From the NCBI GenBank assembly GCA_963922205.1, contig CAWUHX010000081.1, positions 806,001 through 870,000 on the forward strand: a DNA stretch of 64,000 nt. Reading direction: 5' to 3'. Below are positions 45,717 through 56,660 of the stretch, one piece after another. The position numbers and the translations under genes are program-made. The notes beneath the pieces were generated by a model. It was not told the DNA's origin, ran no database searches, and saw only the letters and a program-made list of their open reading frames with translations. Position 1 is the stretch's first letter. The number at the start of each line of letters is the position of its first letter. The stretch is from Romanomermis culicivorax. Lineage: Eukaryota > Nematoda > Enoplea > Mermithida > Mermithidae.

Positions 45717-48126
45717 TTAGTAGCCGTAGCCTCCATATCCAGCACCACCTTGTTGCTTCCTATTACCGCCGGCACCTTGTTGACCCCATCCGCCGGCTAT
45801 AAAATGGTAACTTATGGAGAATCAACAGAAAAGACCTATGTGAAATATTTATTTCTAATTTTTGTTTTATTGCTATTTAATCTTTACCTTGGCCTTGCCA
45901 TCCTTGATTACCGCCGGCGGCTTGCGCACCCCAAGCGTTCGGACCGGCTCGTTGCCCAGCGCCCCAACCCATATCGCCGCCTTGCGGAGCAGGAGCCCAA
46001 CCTCAATTGAACAATGAAAGTTAATACGAAGAGTATAGCACATTTTAAATCCAACATATACCTTGATTGCCACCCTGATAACCGCCGCCAGCACCGTATG
46101 CACCGCCGTATCCACCAGACATCATACCGGCGCTATCTGGACAACGAAAATTGTTACATGAGACAATAGGTAAATCGAATTAAAGTTTTTAGATTTTAAA
46201 GAAACGTCATCGGTTAACCGGAGGGCAAAAAAAATTGCAGGAGGAATCTAAATAATGTTACCTTTACCCCAGGATTGCTGACCACCCCATTGTTGCTGCA
46301 TTCCATTGCCGTATCCCCAGCCTTGATTCCACGAATCGGCCCCTAAAGGCATGAATAACATTGTGAAAGTCTATAAAATCTCATTAATCAAAAGAAGAAA
46401 AAATGGTGCGGAAGCCATTTTTTTGATAACACGATTCGGATTAGTACCACCAGCTAAGCAGCACTCAAATTATTTTCAGACTTCAGCTCAAAATTGCTGA
46501 CTTACCGTATCGGCCAGGTGGTCCATAATCGCCCATATTCCCTAAGAAATGAACAATCAAGATAAGGATTAAATGTTATGATTTGAAGCTAGTGTTTAAT
46601 TTCAACTTATGAATATCAGGCCAAATCGATTTACAAACAAACGATATTCATGTAACTATCTTGGTGGAATAGGTGAAGTATGGAGGTCGACCGAACGGCG
46701 GAATCTGGCTGCTGATGACAGTATCCGTATTTTTGGCGGATTTTCCTGTTCTTGAAAAATCCACATTCCGAATCCGCTATGAACACTAAAATCCGACGAA
46801 AAATGCGGATCCCATGTCCGCCGTCCGTATTTAAGACACAATCTGCAGGCTGATTCCGCCGTGTTAGACTTTTCTTATATACTTTATGAGAAGAATATGA
46901 ATTTTAATAAAACAGCTTTCTCCTATTTTCGAGAATAGTACGAGTGTCCTTTTTCGCATTATACTATTTTTATCCACGGATAAACATTCCATCCAAAAGT
47001 AGCTCCAGTTTCATCCGTTTTCATACCAAGTTTTTCTAACGGCACAACGTCACAAATCGTTCCACAACAAAATTTCTTACTTCCAGTTCCTCTTGATCGC
47101 ATATCTCTTTCGTATCTATCTCTGCCCATCTCGGATTTTTTCATTTCATCTCGAGTCAATGCTTTTTTTACGTCGCATCGCTTATTGTCGATCATGTGCG
47201 ATTTTTGAACTAATATAAAAAACATAGTCTAGTCATATATAATTATTGGAACGGTGTAAAATATGTCAAATACTTACGAACGCATTTATCGACGGCGTCG
47301 TAATCGTCAAAGGTAATGAACGCGAAACCGCGTTTCTTCCCCGTAACCTTATCGGTCATTATTTCGATTTCGACGACGTTGCCATACTGGCCAAAATGTT
47401 CGCGGAACATTTCTTCGGTGTGATCGTCTCGAACGCCGCTTACGTATAAACGTTTAACGGACAAATTACTTTCGGCTTTTCCGGAAGACTATAATAAGGC
47501 AATGATGCAGGGAGAAAAGATCATGTAAACTCGACTAAGATTTTGAGCTCCAAAATGTTCAGAAGTAATACAAACTTTTTGCTCACTTCTCTAGGGATGG
47601 CTCTTTTGGGTTCAACCTGGCGGCTGTCGATCGTATGTGGGCGGCTGGACATGGCTTTGTCGACGCTGTCGGATTCGGCGAAAGTTACGAAACCAAATCC
47701 GCGCGATTTTTTCGTAGCAGGGTCTTTCATCACTATGCAATCGACGATTTCGCCATATTGCCCGTAAAACTCTTTCAGCATTTCGTCTGTGGTTGTGAAT
47801 GTCAAACCGCCGATGAAAATTTTTCGAAATTGTTCTTCCGCTGACTAAAAGAAAGAAGACTATTAGAAGCGTGTTTCGATGAATCATGGCCACTCAAGGT
47901 AATTCTGAGCACAGCTTAAATTTTTCCGGGTGGGAATGTGCAAGTGAAAATTCAGCGGAGGTTTAAAACTTTTTCTAACAGACCAATTTTTGCAAAAAAA
48001 CGGATTTTTGGCAATTTATTGTCATTTTCTAGAAGTTCGGGTAAGAGTAAATGACATTTTTGCACGTTTAGGCAGAAGTATTGAAGGCCTCGGTACATAG
48101 TAACTTACTTTTGCTACGCCGGGCAT
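45717..48126 (-). CDS. hnRNP A/B-type RNA-binding protein, nine exons
   Basis: A nuclear protein that binds pre-mRNA and mRNA and influences splicing and export. Exons: 48126-48109, 47844-47587, 47488-47278, 47209-47081, 46541-46506, 46342-46262, 46136-46062, 46001-45888 and 45796-45717. All junctions keep frame and have GT...AG ends; the total is 333 residues, within the usual hnRNP A/B size. RRM1 (about 13-90) has RNP2 KIFIGG at 14-19 and RNP1 RGFGFVTF at 54-61. RRM2 (about 104-180) has RLYVSG at 105-110 and RGFAFITF at 145-152, then [14 protein letters not shown], the conserved end of RRM2. Residues 206-333 are Gly-, Gln-, Trp- and Tyr-rich ([16 protein letters not shown]), typical of the low-complexity tail, ending GGYGY. 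The start MPGVAK follows an ATG with no earlier in-frame candidate seen. All tail exons have phase-1 borders. Confidence 0.93.
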
Positions 48127-48129
48127 TTT

Positions 48130-49910
48130 CACTGCAAATTACGAATAAATGACGTAAAAGATGACGCTAAAAGATATAACTGTAAATATAAAATGGGTTT
48201 TACGATACAAAATAAATTCTTAAGTATAGCGAATCGTAGCTACTAACGCTAAATCTCACTTCAACCGAAGCTCAATCTGTAAATAAATATCAGCTAAAAC
48301 TTTTATTAAACATCAATAATCTCTGTGAATAGGATATCTTCCGTACTAAAATATCTCTAATAATACTGTTCGATCCAGACGCTGGTCCTCGTTCTCACTT
48401 CCTGATGATTGGCTCAAGTAGTCGAATATTAGTTTTCTTATATAACAAGAAAACTCTATCTTCCGTTATAGCTGAGCTGGAAATGTCGTCAATCAAATTT
48501 TGAGTGTTTATTGGTACTAAACTCCTCAAGTTCTCTTGCTAAATTCCAATCTGCTTAACTTGCCAACTAAGCTGCACCTGAATTCCTAAAATCATAAGAA
48601 ATAAAAGCTACGTGAATAACTCACGGTTGAATGAAAATGGACCTTACCAATTGGACCACGAAGTATGCATCGACACGATGACCCATGGCCACTTTATTTG
48701 TGATTCAAAATTCGAGTCTAAAAATGAGAAAATAGGGCTACTGCAAGACAGCACTTCTCTAAATAAGCAGAGATCCCCAAGGTCTGATTTTCAGGGGTAG
48801 GGGAATATTTTCAGAGTTAGTGTGGCTAAATGTACACTTAACAAACCGAGTTGTCCCAAAATTAGGCACCCGAAATTTGTGTGAATGACGCCTAAACGAA
48901 AATTCCCAAAATAGCCTCTGATGTGCAATATTCATGGAGCTAGGGCCACCTGATTGACCCCATACACAAAACTGTTTAGTACGCATATGAGATTTTGCCG
49001 TTTTGAATCTCTATAATTCTGTGGGATTTTTTCCAAAACAGCTATTAATTCGTTTTCTTATAGTTTCGAACATTCTCTTTCCAATTAAATCAACCACGCA
49101 TTTGACATCCTGCACCCAAGAAGTGTGTAGTGTTTTAAAAACGACAAAATATTTGTGCACTCTGAAAAAGTGTAAACTTTGCTTAGCTCTAGCATGCAGA
49201 AAAATAAAGCTGTGAACCTGTAACTCCACTTATTTGATCTATACGGGACCATGCTCAAACTCGATTAGTTTCGACTCGTTAACTTCGATCCTTGGTTTAC
49301 AGAGCAGAGTTTCAATTTTGTGTAAACTAGCAAAAAGTAGGCTATGTTTAAATCAATTTTGCAAAAGAGTCACCATATATTTTTTGAAACAAGTTCCATT
49401 AGAAAGAGCGTAGCTTAAACCCCTTGAAAGCCTATGGTGTGCTGATGAACTAATTTGACATTTAGGCTAATCGCAGCGACACAAAGTAACAATCTACACA
49501 TCGCATATTTCTTGTCACATTCTTGAGCACCTTTTGGACAAAGTTGTACTGTCGACTAGATGAGGTAATAAAAGGTAACGGCAAAATTAACAATGCTGTT
49601 CTGGGACCCAGAAAATATTCCGTCTTTCCGGCCAATAAAAATACACAGCTGAATCACGGGGATGCATCACTTTGACTAGCCCATCATTTTTGGAGCTGAA
49701 CCAAAAATTAGCCCTCCACTATTTGTTGTCACAACTTAACAACTTATAATTATCCAGTTAATTTTATTAAAGTATAAGTAATAAAAGATTAATAAAGGAA
49801 ACCAATTTTTTACCAGATGAAAGGTCCTAAAACTTCAGATCAATGGCATTGCTCAAAGTTTTAGGAACAGAACTTATTATATTGTTAGAAAGTCATCGAC
49901 CACGAAGATA
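48130..49910. other. upstream of the hnRNP gene; no gene recognised
   Basis: This contains the presumed promoter and 5' UTR of the hnRNP gene. No TATA box at a sensible distance stands out. The short open frames at 48600-49230 are present in overlapping form on both strands and have no support. Confidence 0.35.
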
Positions 49911-49949
49911 ACCCGAGTCCATACCTGAATCATTTACCTCCCCCCCAAC

Positions 49950-50299
49950 CATACCTGTACTTGGGGGGGTTGAGGGGGGGGGGACCCCCCAACTTGGCCA
50001 ACCCAGTACTCAAAATCATTTCCCCCCCCCAACCCTCTCCCCAGTTGGGAAAAAATTAAAAAAATTTGCCAAAAAGTGTATGTTTTTTGGCCTTTTTTGG
50101 GAAAAATTTCGACTTTTTCCTACCCCCCCTCAACTTGGCCAAGGCCAACCATGTACCCAACATCACCTAACAACCCCCCCCCCAGTTTGGAAAAAATTAA
50201 AAAAATTTGCAAAAAAGTGTATGCTTTTTGGGAAAAAATTTCGACTTTTTTTGACCCCCGGCCCCCCCCCCCCAACTGGCCGGACCTCTTACAGGTATG
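49950..50299. mobile_element. G-tract MITE (family A), compound copy
   Basis: It starts CATACCTGTACTTGG and ends TTACAGGTATG, with two successive interiors (C-rich block and the AT linker with GTGTATG occur twice), so it is a tandem or nested pair. A partial extra end CATACCTGAA lies just left at 49920. The right flank ACGAAGAT also occurs at about 49901-49908, a few bases outside that extra end, and may be the target duplication. Confidence 0.6.
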
Positions 50300-50865
50300 A
50301 CGAAGATCGATTAAAAGACTCACTTTTCTTATCCTTGTCTCATGAATATAATACGAACTTCAGCAAGCCGCGCCAATGGAAATGTTTCAAGTATCGGTCT
50401 GGGCTGAGAAAAATCAACGAGCAAACAGAATTTCGTTCTGGTATCAATACGCTACGCACGCCCTCTTAAACGATTTCACTGGGCACGGGCACGACCTTTG
50501 AAAAATGTTGCTGCAACTATATCAGCAAAAAGGAATGGATGAAGAGTCGGAATGGAATACAACAACCACAACCAACCGCGAAACAAGGCCAATACCAATG
50601 CGAAATGAGCATAAAGCGCACGACGAGCGGGAGATCGATAAGTCGATAATCCTCAGTACAGTAATCTGGCACTCCTAGCCTTGTTCCAATTACTTGTAAA
50701 ATTACAATCTTGCTCATCACTTTATACTTTATATAAAAGTAAGAAACATAATCGCTATTACTTTGTATGATTCGTAATCTTCCTAGTCTCATGGCTCTTC
50801 TTCTTAGATCTTGGCAAAAAAGTATGAAAGCATTTTTCAGCCTGTCCAATTGCGCTATATACTTT

Positions 50866-51092
50866 ATACACTTTGAAATGATCGATGCAACGGTCGGAAT
50901 TTTGGCAAACCCAGTTTTACTCGAAATCAGAAAATCAATTCCGACAATCTTGAAATGGTGTTGAAAAGGGTATTCATCAATGAGCCCGTATCATGAAGGA
51001 AATATTTATTGAACCGCGTCAAACGATCCTTCCGTAGTATTGAATAAAAATTTGACTGCAACCTCACTGCATCAATTATTTCCAAGTGAATA
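50866..51092. mobile_element. MITE family B copy
   Basis: It has ACTTTGAAATGATCGATGCA at the left and ACTGCATCAATTATTTCCAA followed by GTGAATAGAGT at the right as inverted ends. The internal landmarks CTCGAAATCAGAAAATC and CAATCTTGAAATGGTG match the other copies. It is non-coding. Confidence 0.6.
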
Positions 51093-51430
51093 GAGTGATA
51101 ATCAAGATAGTCTTGCCTTGACGACTTCATTGTGGTATATGAGCTTATTATTTTCTTTTGTTTTTCGATATAACGTGTGATAGAATTCCGGTAAATGGAA
51201 ATTGGCATCGAAATTGCACGCTGCGTTTTTGGGAATATGAGCAGTAAAATTTTTCCATGACTCATTGGAGTCACTGTATCTTTCAAATGTGAAGATTTAT
51301 TACATCTAAGTTGACTGAAAAAAGAGTCGTCCATCTGCATAGGACTGAGGTAGACATAAGTCCAAATGATTGGGAAAGTATTCAGTTCCATAAGCCTAGT
51401 ATTGTCAACATCGGAGTTGGTCATCAGCTC

Positions 51431-52143
51431 AGCAGCCGGTTCCACGAATATTGCTCTCCAAGAGCCAGTTTAGAGCAGAGACAGAGCCAGTTTTTTGGCT
51501 TGGCTAAGGCAGTCTCTCGAGAGACGGCTCTGATTTGGCTCTCGAAATCCGTTCCACCAATGTGCTCGCGAGCTTGCTCACGAGAGCCAAAAAGAGAGCA
51601 AGAGTAGAGCAAAATGAGAGACAGCTCTGCAATGAATTTCGCGTTATTTTCTAAGCTTTCTCGCCAATGTTTTTTCCGCTGACTTTTTCCCCAAATTGGA
51701 AAATGAGTCAAGGTTTTTTCCTCATTTCACCCAAGTCGTTTTTCGCTTAAAAATGCCCATCGACCCTTTATTTATGTTTTCTGAGCTTTTTAAACCATTC
51801 TGATTCCTTTAGAGCCGTTAATCCGTTAAAATTGAAGAACACCATTGAACTTTTCGAGTTTGAACCCCAATTAGTGAACCTTTTGGAACTATTTTTCAGC
51901 AAACTATGTAAGAGCATAATTACTTAAATTACATAAGAAATCGATCGTTAAGACCCTGTGATCACAAGTGAAAGCCTTAAGAGCCGCTGTTTTTTCGTAT
52001 GGACCTTTTCGCCATTTGACGCAAACTAAATCGTTTTTTAGGTCAAAAATTCTCTCTTTTGTCTCTCGAAGAGCCAAAACAGCGCAAAAATCGAGAGAAA
52101 GAGCAAATTTTCGCGCGAGAGACACTTTCTTGGAACCGGCTGC
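51431..52143. mobile_element. TIR element with many GAGAGC/GCTCTC words
   Basis: The left end GCAGCCGGTTCCACGAATAT and, on the opposite strand, the right end GCAGCCGGTTCCAAGAAAGT are inverted repeats of about 13 bp. Just inside both ends the words GAGAGCC, GAGAGAC, GAGC and their complements are dense (51455-51625 and 52050-52125), a pattern like subterminal transposase-binding repeats. A partial R1 copy (51740-51975) occupies the centre. No clear target duplication was found. Confidence 0.55.
51740..51975 (+). repeat. R1 repeat, partial copy
   Basis: It shares AAAAATGCCCATCGACCCTT, TGAGCTTTTTAAACCATTCT and 'AGAAATCGATCGTTAAGACC' with the 31290 and 37390 copies, and stops at AAGTGAAAGCC. It lies within the TIR element 51431-52143. 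Confidence 0.55.
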
Positions 52144-52402
52144 AGGACGACAATGCTTGTATATTGTAAAACGACAAAAAATAAGTGCCGCGTACTGCGT
52201 CGTTTTACATACGCTTTTACTGTAGGACTTTTTATACAAAAAAAAATTTAAGAATTAGTGATTGGGCTCATCAATTTCCGGTCCTTGCAACAAGGTAGCA
52301 GGAAGTGGTAAAAATCTGAAATAGTGTGCTTGCTTTCCATTATTTACAAGCATTTCAAGAAAAAAAGAATTACAATATTTATTGTAATAAAATTCACATA
52401 CC

Positions 52403-52565
52403 AGCAGAACTCGCTCTCATCAGAATTGGCGAGGTAGACCTAAAAAATAATCCTGTAGATTTATATTTCATTCGAAATTTTATGGCATCCGCTGGCTCTG
52501 CGAGAGACTATATTACAAAAACACTGCTTGCCATCAGCAGTCTGACTGGTAGCTTCAGTTCATAA
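52403..52565 (+). CDS. weak candidate coding exon (unknown)
   Basis: After an ATACCAG acceptor-like site an open frame reads AELALIRIGEVDLKNNPVDL and on for about 50 codons to a TAA. The peptide is protein-like, but no partner exon was found and the flanks are repeats. It is listed only because the composition is unlike its surroundings. Confidence 0.2.
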
Positions 52566-52998
52566 AATGAGAATTTTATTACTACCACGATTTTTGTTTT
52601 ACTTCTGTACCACTTACTGACAGAATGATCACTTTGCCGAAAATTGATAATTTTCCAGTTAATTTCCTATATAAGGAAAACCTACCCCCCTCAAGAGTAA
52701 CTTGCAAAAAAATAGTCTGCGGGTTAAAAATAAATACAGTACACCTTATAGTCGACACTTCTTTTGGCGATAAGGGGTTTCATTTCTGTTCGAAAATTTT
52801 TCTATGAATATGATTTTTTGTCATCGCTTTTTTGTCATATTTCTATGGAAAATTCCGCGCCGGATAGTGAAGAAATTGCAATCACAATATTGCGCCCAAC
52901 TTGGGAAATAGCGTCATAGATACTGTATTAAAGTTTGGTATGCTGCACTTTGTAATGCCCGATTCCTACTATACTTTTACTTGTTTCGATTTATTCGG

Positions 52999-53262
52999 TC
53001 CATGATGCCCTCAGGGCGACAAAACGATAATGACGATAAGATAATACGATATGATAATAAACGACAACTTATACGAAGACACAACGTCGCCGACGGCTTA
53101 TACTTCAGCATCGATGGTAACAACGTCCCGATTTATGTGAATACTCGAACCAAGCTTTTACATGTGGATTTTAAAAGAACACACAAAAGACTAAACTATT
53201 GCACTTTGCTTCTGCCTTTTATACTGCTTCCTGTTGATTGTTATGTTTACTTCTCTGCTTAG
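52999..53262 (+). CDS. weak candidate ORF next to LTR sequence (unknown)
   Basis: From tandem ATGs at 53002-53007 a frame encodes MPSGRQNDNDDKIIRYDNK and continues about 85 codons to TAG, with a hydrophobic C-terminal stretch. Codon composition is richer in C and G than the surroundings. Its 3' end runs into the start of the LTR-like sequence at 53239, so if it is a host exon it has been disrupted there. No family recognised. Confidence 0.2.
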   Translation, partial: SMMPSGRQNDNDDKIIRYDNKRQLIRRHNVADGLYFSIDGNNVPIYVNTRTKLLHVDFKRTHKRLNYCTLLLPFILLPVDCYVYFSA

Positions 53263-53550
53263 GTCAAAAGGCGTCAGCAATATAACTCAAGTACGATCGG
53301 CTTGTATTCAACTGACTACTGTAGGTTACTCAAAGGAGCTTCCTATTAGCAATCAACTAAACACAGTGCAACAGTCCTTAAGCAGAAAAAAACACAACTT
53401 TCAGTCACTAATAAGTAACTGGAAACTCTAACTCTTGCAATCGAAGGGCAATCAGGGTCTCCCCAGATGCCTCCTAAAGGTTTACACAAATAAAGAGAAC
53501 TCACTACGATAATATCCAAAGGAGCTGGGGCTTTACCTTGGCATCGAATC
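53239..53550. mobile_element. left half of a diverged LTR-like sequence (second family)
   Basis: Blocks AAGGCGTCAGCAATATAACT, GGTTACTCAAAGGAGCTTCC and 'ACAGTGCAACAGTCC' correspond in order to GATGTCAGCAATATGACT, GGTCACTCAAATGAGCTTCC and 'ACAGTGCAACATTTC' near 62210-62310. It is interrupted at 53551 by the complete LTR element 1 and seems to resume at 57559. Confidence 0.55.
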
Positions 53551-54444
53551 TGTAACGACCAGATTTCTGTGAGGTACTTTACTTGGACCAATCGGTCGAT
53601 ACCGCGGGGTAAATAACGGGACGGGGGCGCGGGCGTACGATTACAATACAACAACGGGGATCGACGGTCGCTTGAACGTCGACAATAAACGCGCTTTGAA
53701 TTAAAATACGGACGGGGGCCTCGGTTTAAATGCTTTCGAATAGTCGGCCGCTTGCAAATGTATAAAGACGGGGCGAGCGCGGAAAACACAAGAATAAGAA
53801 TCAGAATCAGAATCCGAATGATCAAAATCACGCTTTGCTTCTTTTTATACGGCGATTTTGGCCACTCCCTGGGCGCTGCGGGAGGTCGAGCTTCTGTCCA
53901 TCTTCTTCCACCAATCGTCGTTTCCGGCTACGCTTTTTATGCTTTCTTAGTTACGCCTCTCTAACGCTTTTCTGGTACCGTATGCTTTCTGTGCTTCACT
54001 TGCTTTCTACGGTGGGCTTGGCCACACCTCTGTGCTTCTGTGCATGCTTCCTGTATCGGTTTCTCTGTATACACATGTTTTGTGGGGCCGCCGCTACTGT
54101 TACACTTGAGACTACTGTATGGCGGGGCTTCTACGTATTTTACTGTGTGCAGGTGTTGTTTACGATTTTTACGGGGGATTACGGTAGCTGTGGAATGTGT
54201 AGTTTAGTGTGGGTTCTAGGGGAACAGCTGCCATTTGTGCAAATTAATTAGGGCATCTTAATTGGGCTACCGGGGTGTGAACGGATCAAAATAAAGTACT
54301 TCACGTAATTTTGTAGGAATGTTTGGGTGTGAATCCCAGACATCCTTGAGACGATAAAATGTGAAAATAAAATAATATCTAATAAATGTCTATTACATAC
54401 AGTATGCTACATGTTTACAGTACTGCTTTAGCAGGTACGTTACA
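53551..54444 (-). repeat. 3' LTR of element 1
   Basis: 894 bp, ends TGTAACGACC...GGTACGTTACA. The open frames in it (for example 53835-54251 plus) recur in the other LTR and are not genes. Confidence 0.92.
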
Positions 54445-54457
54445 TTTCCCTCCTTCC
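54445..54457 (-). promoter_or_regulatory. polypurine tract of element 1
   Basis: The minus strand reads GGAAGGAGGGAAA immediately before the 3' LTR (TGTAACG), the primer position for plus-strand DNA synthesis in LTR elements. Confidence 0.85.
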
Positions 54458-54475
54458 GGAGTTGAACGTCCTCGT

Positions 54476-54790
54476 TCAAGGCTTTCGAGGTTGAGGAGGG
54501 GTGGGGGTAGATGCGATAGGTGCTTTCCGAGGGTAGAAAGGGGTTGTCTCGTTTACATGCACCCTAAAGGTAATATTCTTATGGGGGTGTTTGAGTGTAA
54601 CGTTGGGGTACATGAAATTTGTAACTGTATAGGGACCGTTTTGGCGAGGGAGGAATTTGGGAGTCAATCCTTGTTTACACGAATGATTTTTATAAAGAAT
54701 AAGATCACCTGCCTTGTAATGTATGTTCTGAGCATGCTTGTTATACTGACGGGTATAGTGGGCTTGGGCTTTTTGCAAACTTTTCTGCAC
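54476..54790 (-). pseudogene. integrase C-terminal remnant of element 1
   Basis: A 105-codon open frame with KAQAHYTRQYNKHAQ followed by HYKAGDLILYKNHSCKQG and a short C-terminal domain is characteristic of the tail of Ty3/gypsy integrases (the 'Y...A....GD.V.' segment after the core). The catalytic DDE core is absent. The frame overlaps the 3' end of gag in another frame, so the deletion fused gag to the last part of pol near 54790-54830. Confidence 0.7.
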
Positions 54791-56417
54791 GGTTGAGAGT
54801 GCCTCTAGTTGAGTTATGGGATGGGGTTTGGACTTGCTTACTTATGGGGGTCGGTAGAAGTGTTTGGCGGGGGCGGAATTGGTAGGGTTCGGGGGTCAGG
54901 CCGTGTAAGAGGGACAATAAATTGCGACCTGTTTTCGATGGGGTTTCGGGGGCGTTGGGCGGCGTAGTGTCTTGCTTTCGGGGGATCTTGTAGCCTACGG
55001 GGATGGTGGGCGGCGATTTTTCGATTTTTACGGCTTCAGGCGTGGGGGGTGGTGACATGGCGCACCAATCGGGTACGTCCAGATCAAGGACGTATTCGTC
55101 GCTACGGCGGTGGGTGTTGGGCATGATAGTTCCTAAAGTAGTCTGAGGGCCGTTAGTTATGGCGGGTAATTTTGAGTAAAATGCGGGGTTGTCAATGTCC
55201 ATGAGGGGTTGGGGTTGCCTGTACTCAATGCAATTTTGGATATTACGACTCTGCTGATTTGGACAATACCTGCTTGTATGACCTCTCTGCTTGCATAGAA
55301 AACATTGGAAATTGGAGTAGGGTTTTGAAGGGCAGTTATCTGATCTATGTCCTGTTTGGGAGCAGTGGATGCATGGGCTTTTACAATCACGTGTACTGTG
55401 ATTATTACGGAAACAGATTTCACATGATTTTCGGGTGCCTACTGATTTACAATTACGAGCTACGTGTCCGATTTGTCCACACTGGAAGCATGTGGGTTGC
55501 CTAGGGGTGGTATTGTTCCTGTAAGCATTATTCCTGCTGAAAGTATTGTTACTGAAATTATTGTAGCTACTTTGTTGTGGGGGTTGAGGTTTTTGTTTGA
55601 TCTGCAACTGTAAATCTTTTACTTGTTGTTCTAACTGATGCAAAAGATCCTGTTGGTCTGTATTTTTGGTTAGGGAAAAGATGGGTTCGGGTTTTGGGGG
55701 TATGAAGGGAAGGACGTTAGATTTTAACTCATTTCTAAGAATTTGCTGTTCAATGTAAGCGGCTTCGTCTGACATTTCTTTTAGAGTCGCGAACCTTCTA
55801 TACTTAATTGCTTCCCTGATTTCGTTTTGCATGCCTTCTACAAAGAGGGGTTTTATGATCATTTCTCGTGCGTCTGTGTTAAAATTAGGGTAGGCGAGGG
55901 TTGCGAGATGTTCTAGATCAAATAAGAATTCCGTTACTGTTTCTGATCGCTTTTGTTTTCTTTCGTGTAAGAATTGCTGATGTAGCTCATTATCTCTATT
56001 GTTTGGGAAAAATGCCTGTAATGCGACTTTATACTGCTCGTATGTGTGGGGAGGGTTTTCGGAATTTGCTAAACTTTTGAACTTTGCTAACGCGGCTCCT
56101 CCTAAATGAATTTCTAAACATGCCAACTTTAACTGTACGTCTGTATCTTTCATGCCTTGGAGTGCCATGAATTGTTCTAATCTTTTGTTCCATTCACCAA
56201 AATGTTGGGTCACGCCGCCCGTGAATACTGTAGGTTTCGCGTAGAAATTATTTGCCATGTTATTACGAATGTTTGCTGTTCTTAAATCGTCTATTAGGGT
56301 AGGGTTTACTGTATTCTGATTCAATTGTGTGCGTAGGGTACGAAAATGTTCTGAAAATAAATCGTTTATCTGTTCTCTAATGATTTCTCCTAAATGATCT
56401 TGCGTTTGGTGGGTCAT
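54741..56417 (-). CDS. gag: Gag polyprotein of element 1
   Basis: 558 codons from ATG (56417) to TAA. Residues about 60-240 form a Ty3/gypsy capsid-type region (FFPNNRDNELHQQFLHERKQ, then SETVTEFLFDLEHLA). Four zinc knuckles follow at about 309-390: CFQCGQIGHVARNC, CEICFRNNHSTRDC, CIHCSQTGHRSDNC and CFLCKQRGHTSRYC, all CX2CX4HX4C. Then comes a Pro-rich tail. The reading frame is intact. The last ~25 codons read integrase-derived DNA out of frame, which shows where pol was deleted. Gag assembles the particle and packages RNA. Here reverse transcription would need enzymes from another element. Confidence 0.9.
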   Translation of the reverse strand: MTHQTQDHLGEIIREQINDLFSEHFRTLRTQLNQNTVNPTLIDDLRTANIRNNMANNFYAKPTVFTGGVTQHFGEWNKRLEQFMALQGMKDTDVQLKLACLEIHLGGAALAKFKSLANSENPPHTYEQYKVALQAFFPNNRDNELHQQFLHERKQKRSETVTEFLFDLEHLATLAYPNFNTDAREMIIKPLFVEGMQNEIREAIKYRRFATLKEMSDEAAYIEQQILRNELKSNVLPFIPPKPEPIFSLTKNTDQQDLLHQLEQQVKDLQLQIKQKPQPPQQSSYNNFSNNTFSRNNAYRNNTTPRQPTCFQCGQIGHVARNCKSVGTRKSCEICFRNNHSTRDCKSPCIHCSQTGHRSDNCPSKPYSNFQCFLCKQRGHTSRYCPNQQSRNIQNCIEYRQPQPLMDIDNPAFYSKLPAITNGPQTTLGTIMPNTHRRSDEYVLDLDVPDWCAMSPPPTPEAVKIEKSPPTIPVGYKIPRKQDTTPPNAPETPSKTGRNLLSLLHGLTPEPYQFRPRQTLLPTPISKQVQTPSHNSTRGTLNRAEKFAKSPSPLYPSV

Positions 56418-56660
56418 TCTTGGTTTACGATGGGATTTCTGCTTAAATGCTTCAATTTTTGCTTCACGCTGTATTCGTTTAAATGTATCGCTTAATGTTT
56501 CGTTAGAGGGGATTTCCAGTTTGCTTTCTACGAATACTGTCTTACTGTAGGAAATGATTACTACTGTATTATCTAATGCTTCTAAATGCCCGGATAAGAG
56601 TACACCTAACTGGGGGCAGGGAGTTCCACTGGTTAACGTAACGGTACGGTCACCAAAATA

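Noticed and set aside
45540-46010. Plus-strand 156-codon open frame with hydrophobic segments
   Set aside because: It lies antisense over the Gly-rich exons 8 and 9 and the 3' UTR of the hnRNP gene, whose splice sites and phases are fully consistent. The GC-rich antisense strand simply lacks stops.
54386-54796. Plus-strand 136-codon open frame with hydrophobic C terminus
   Set aside because: Antisense to the integrase remnant and PPT of element 1. Motifs support the minus strand.
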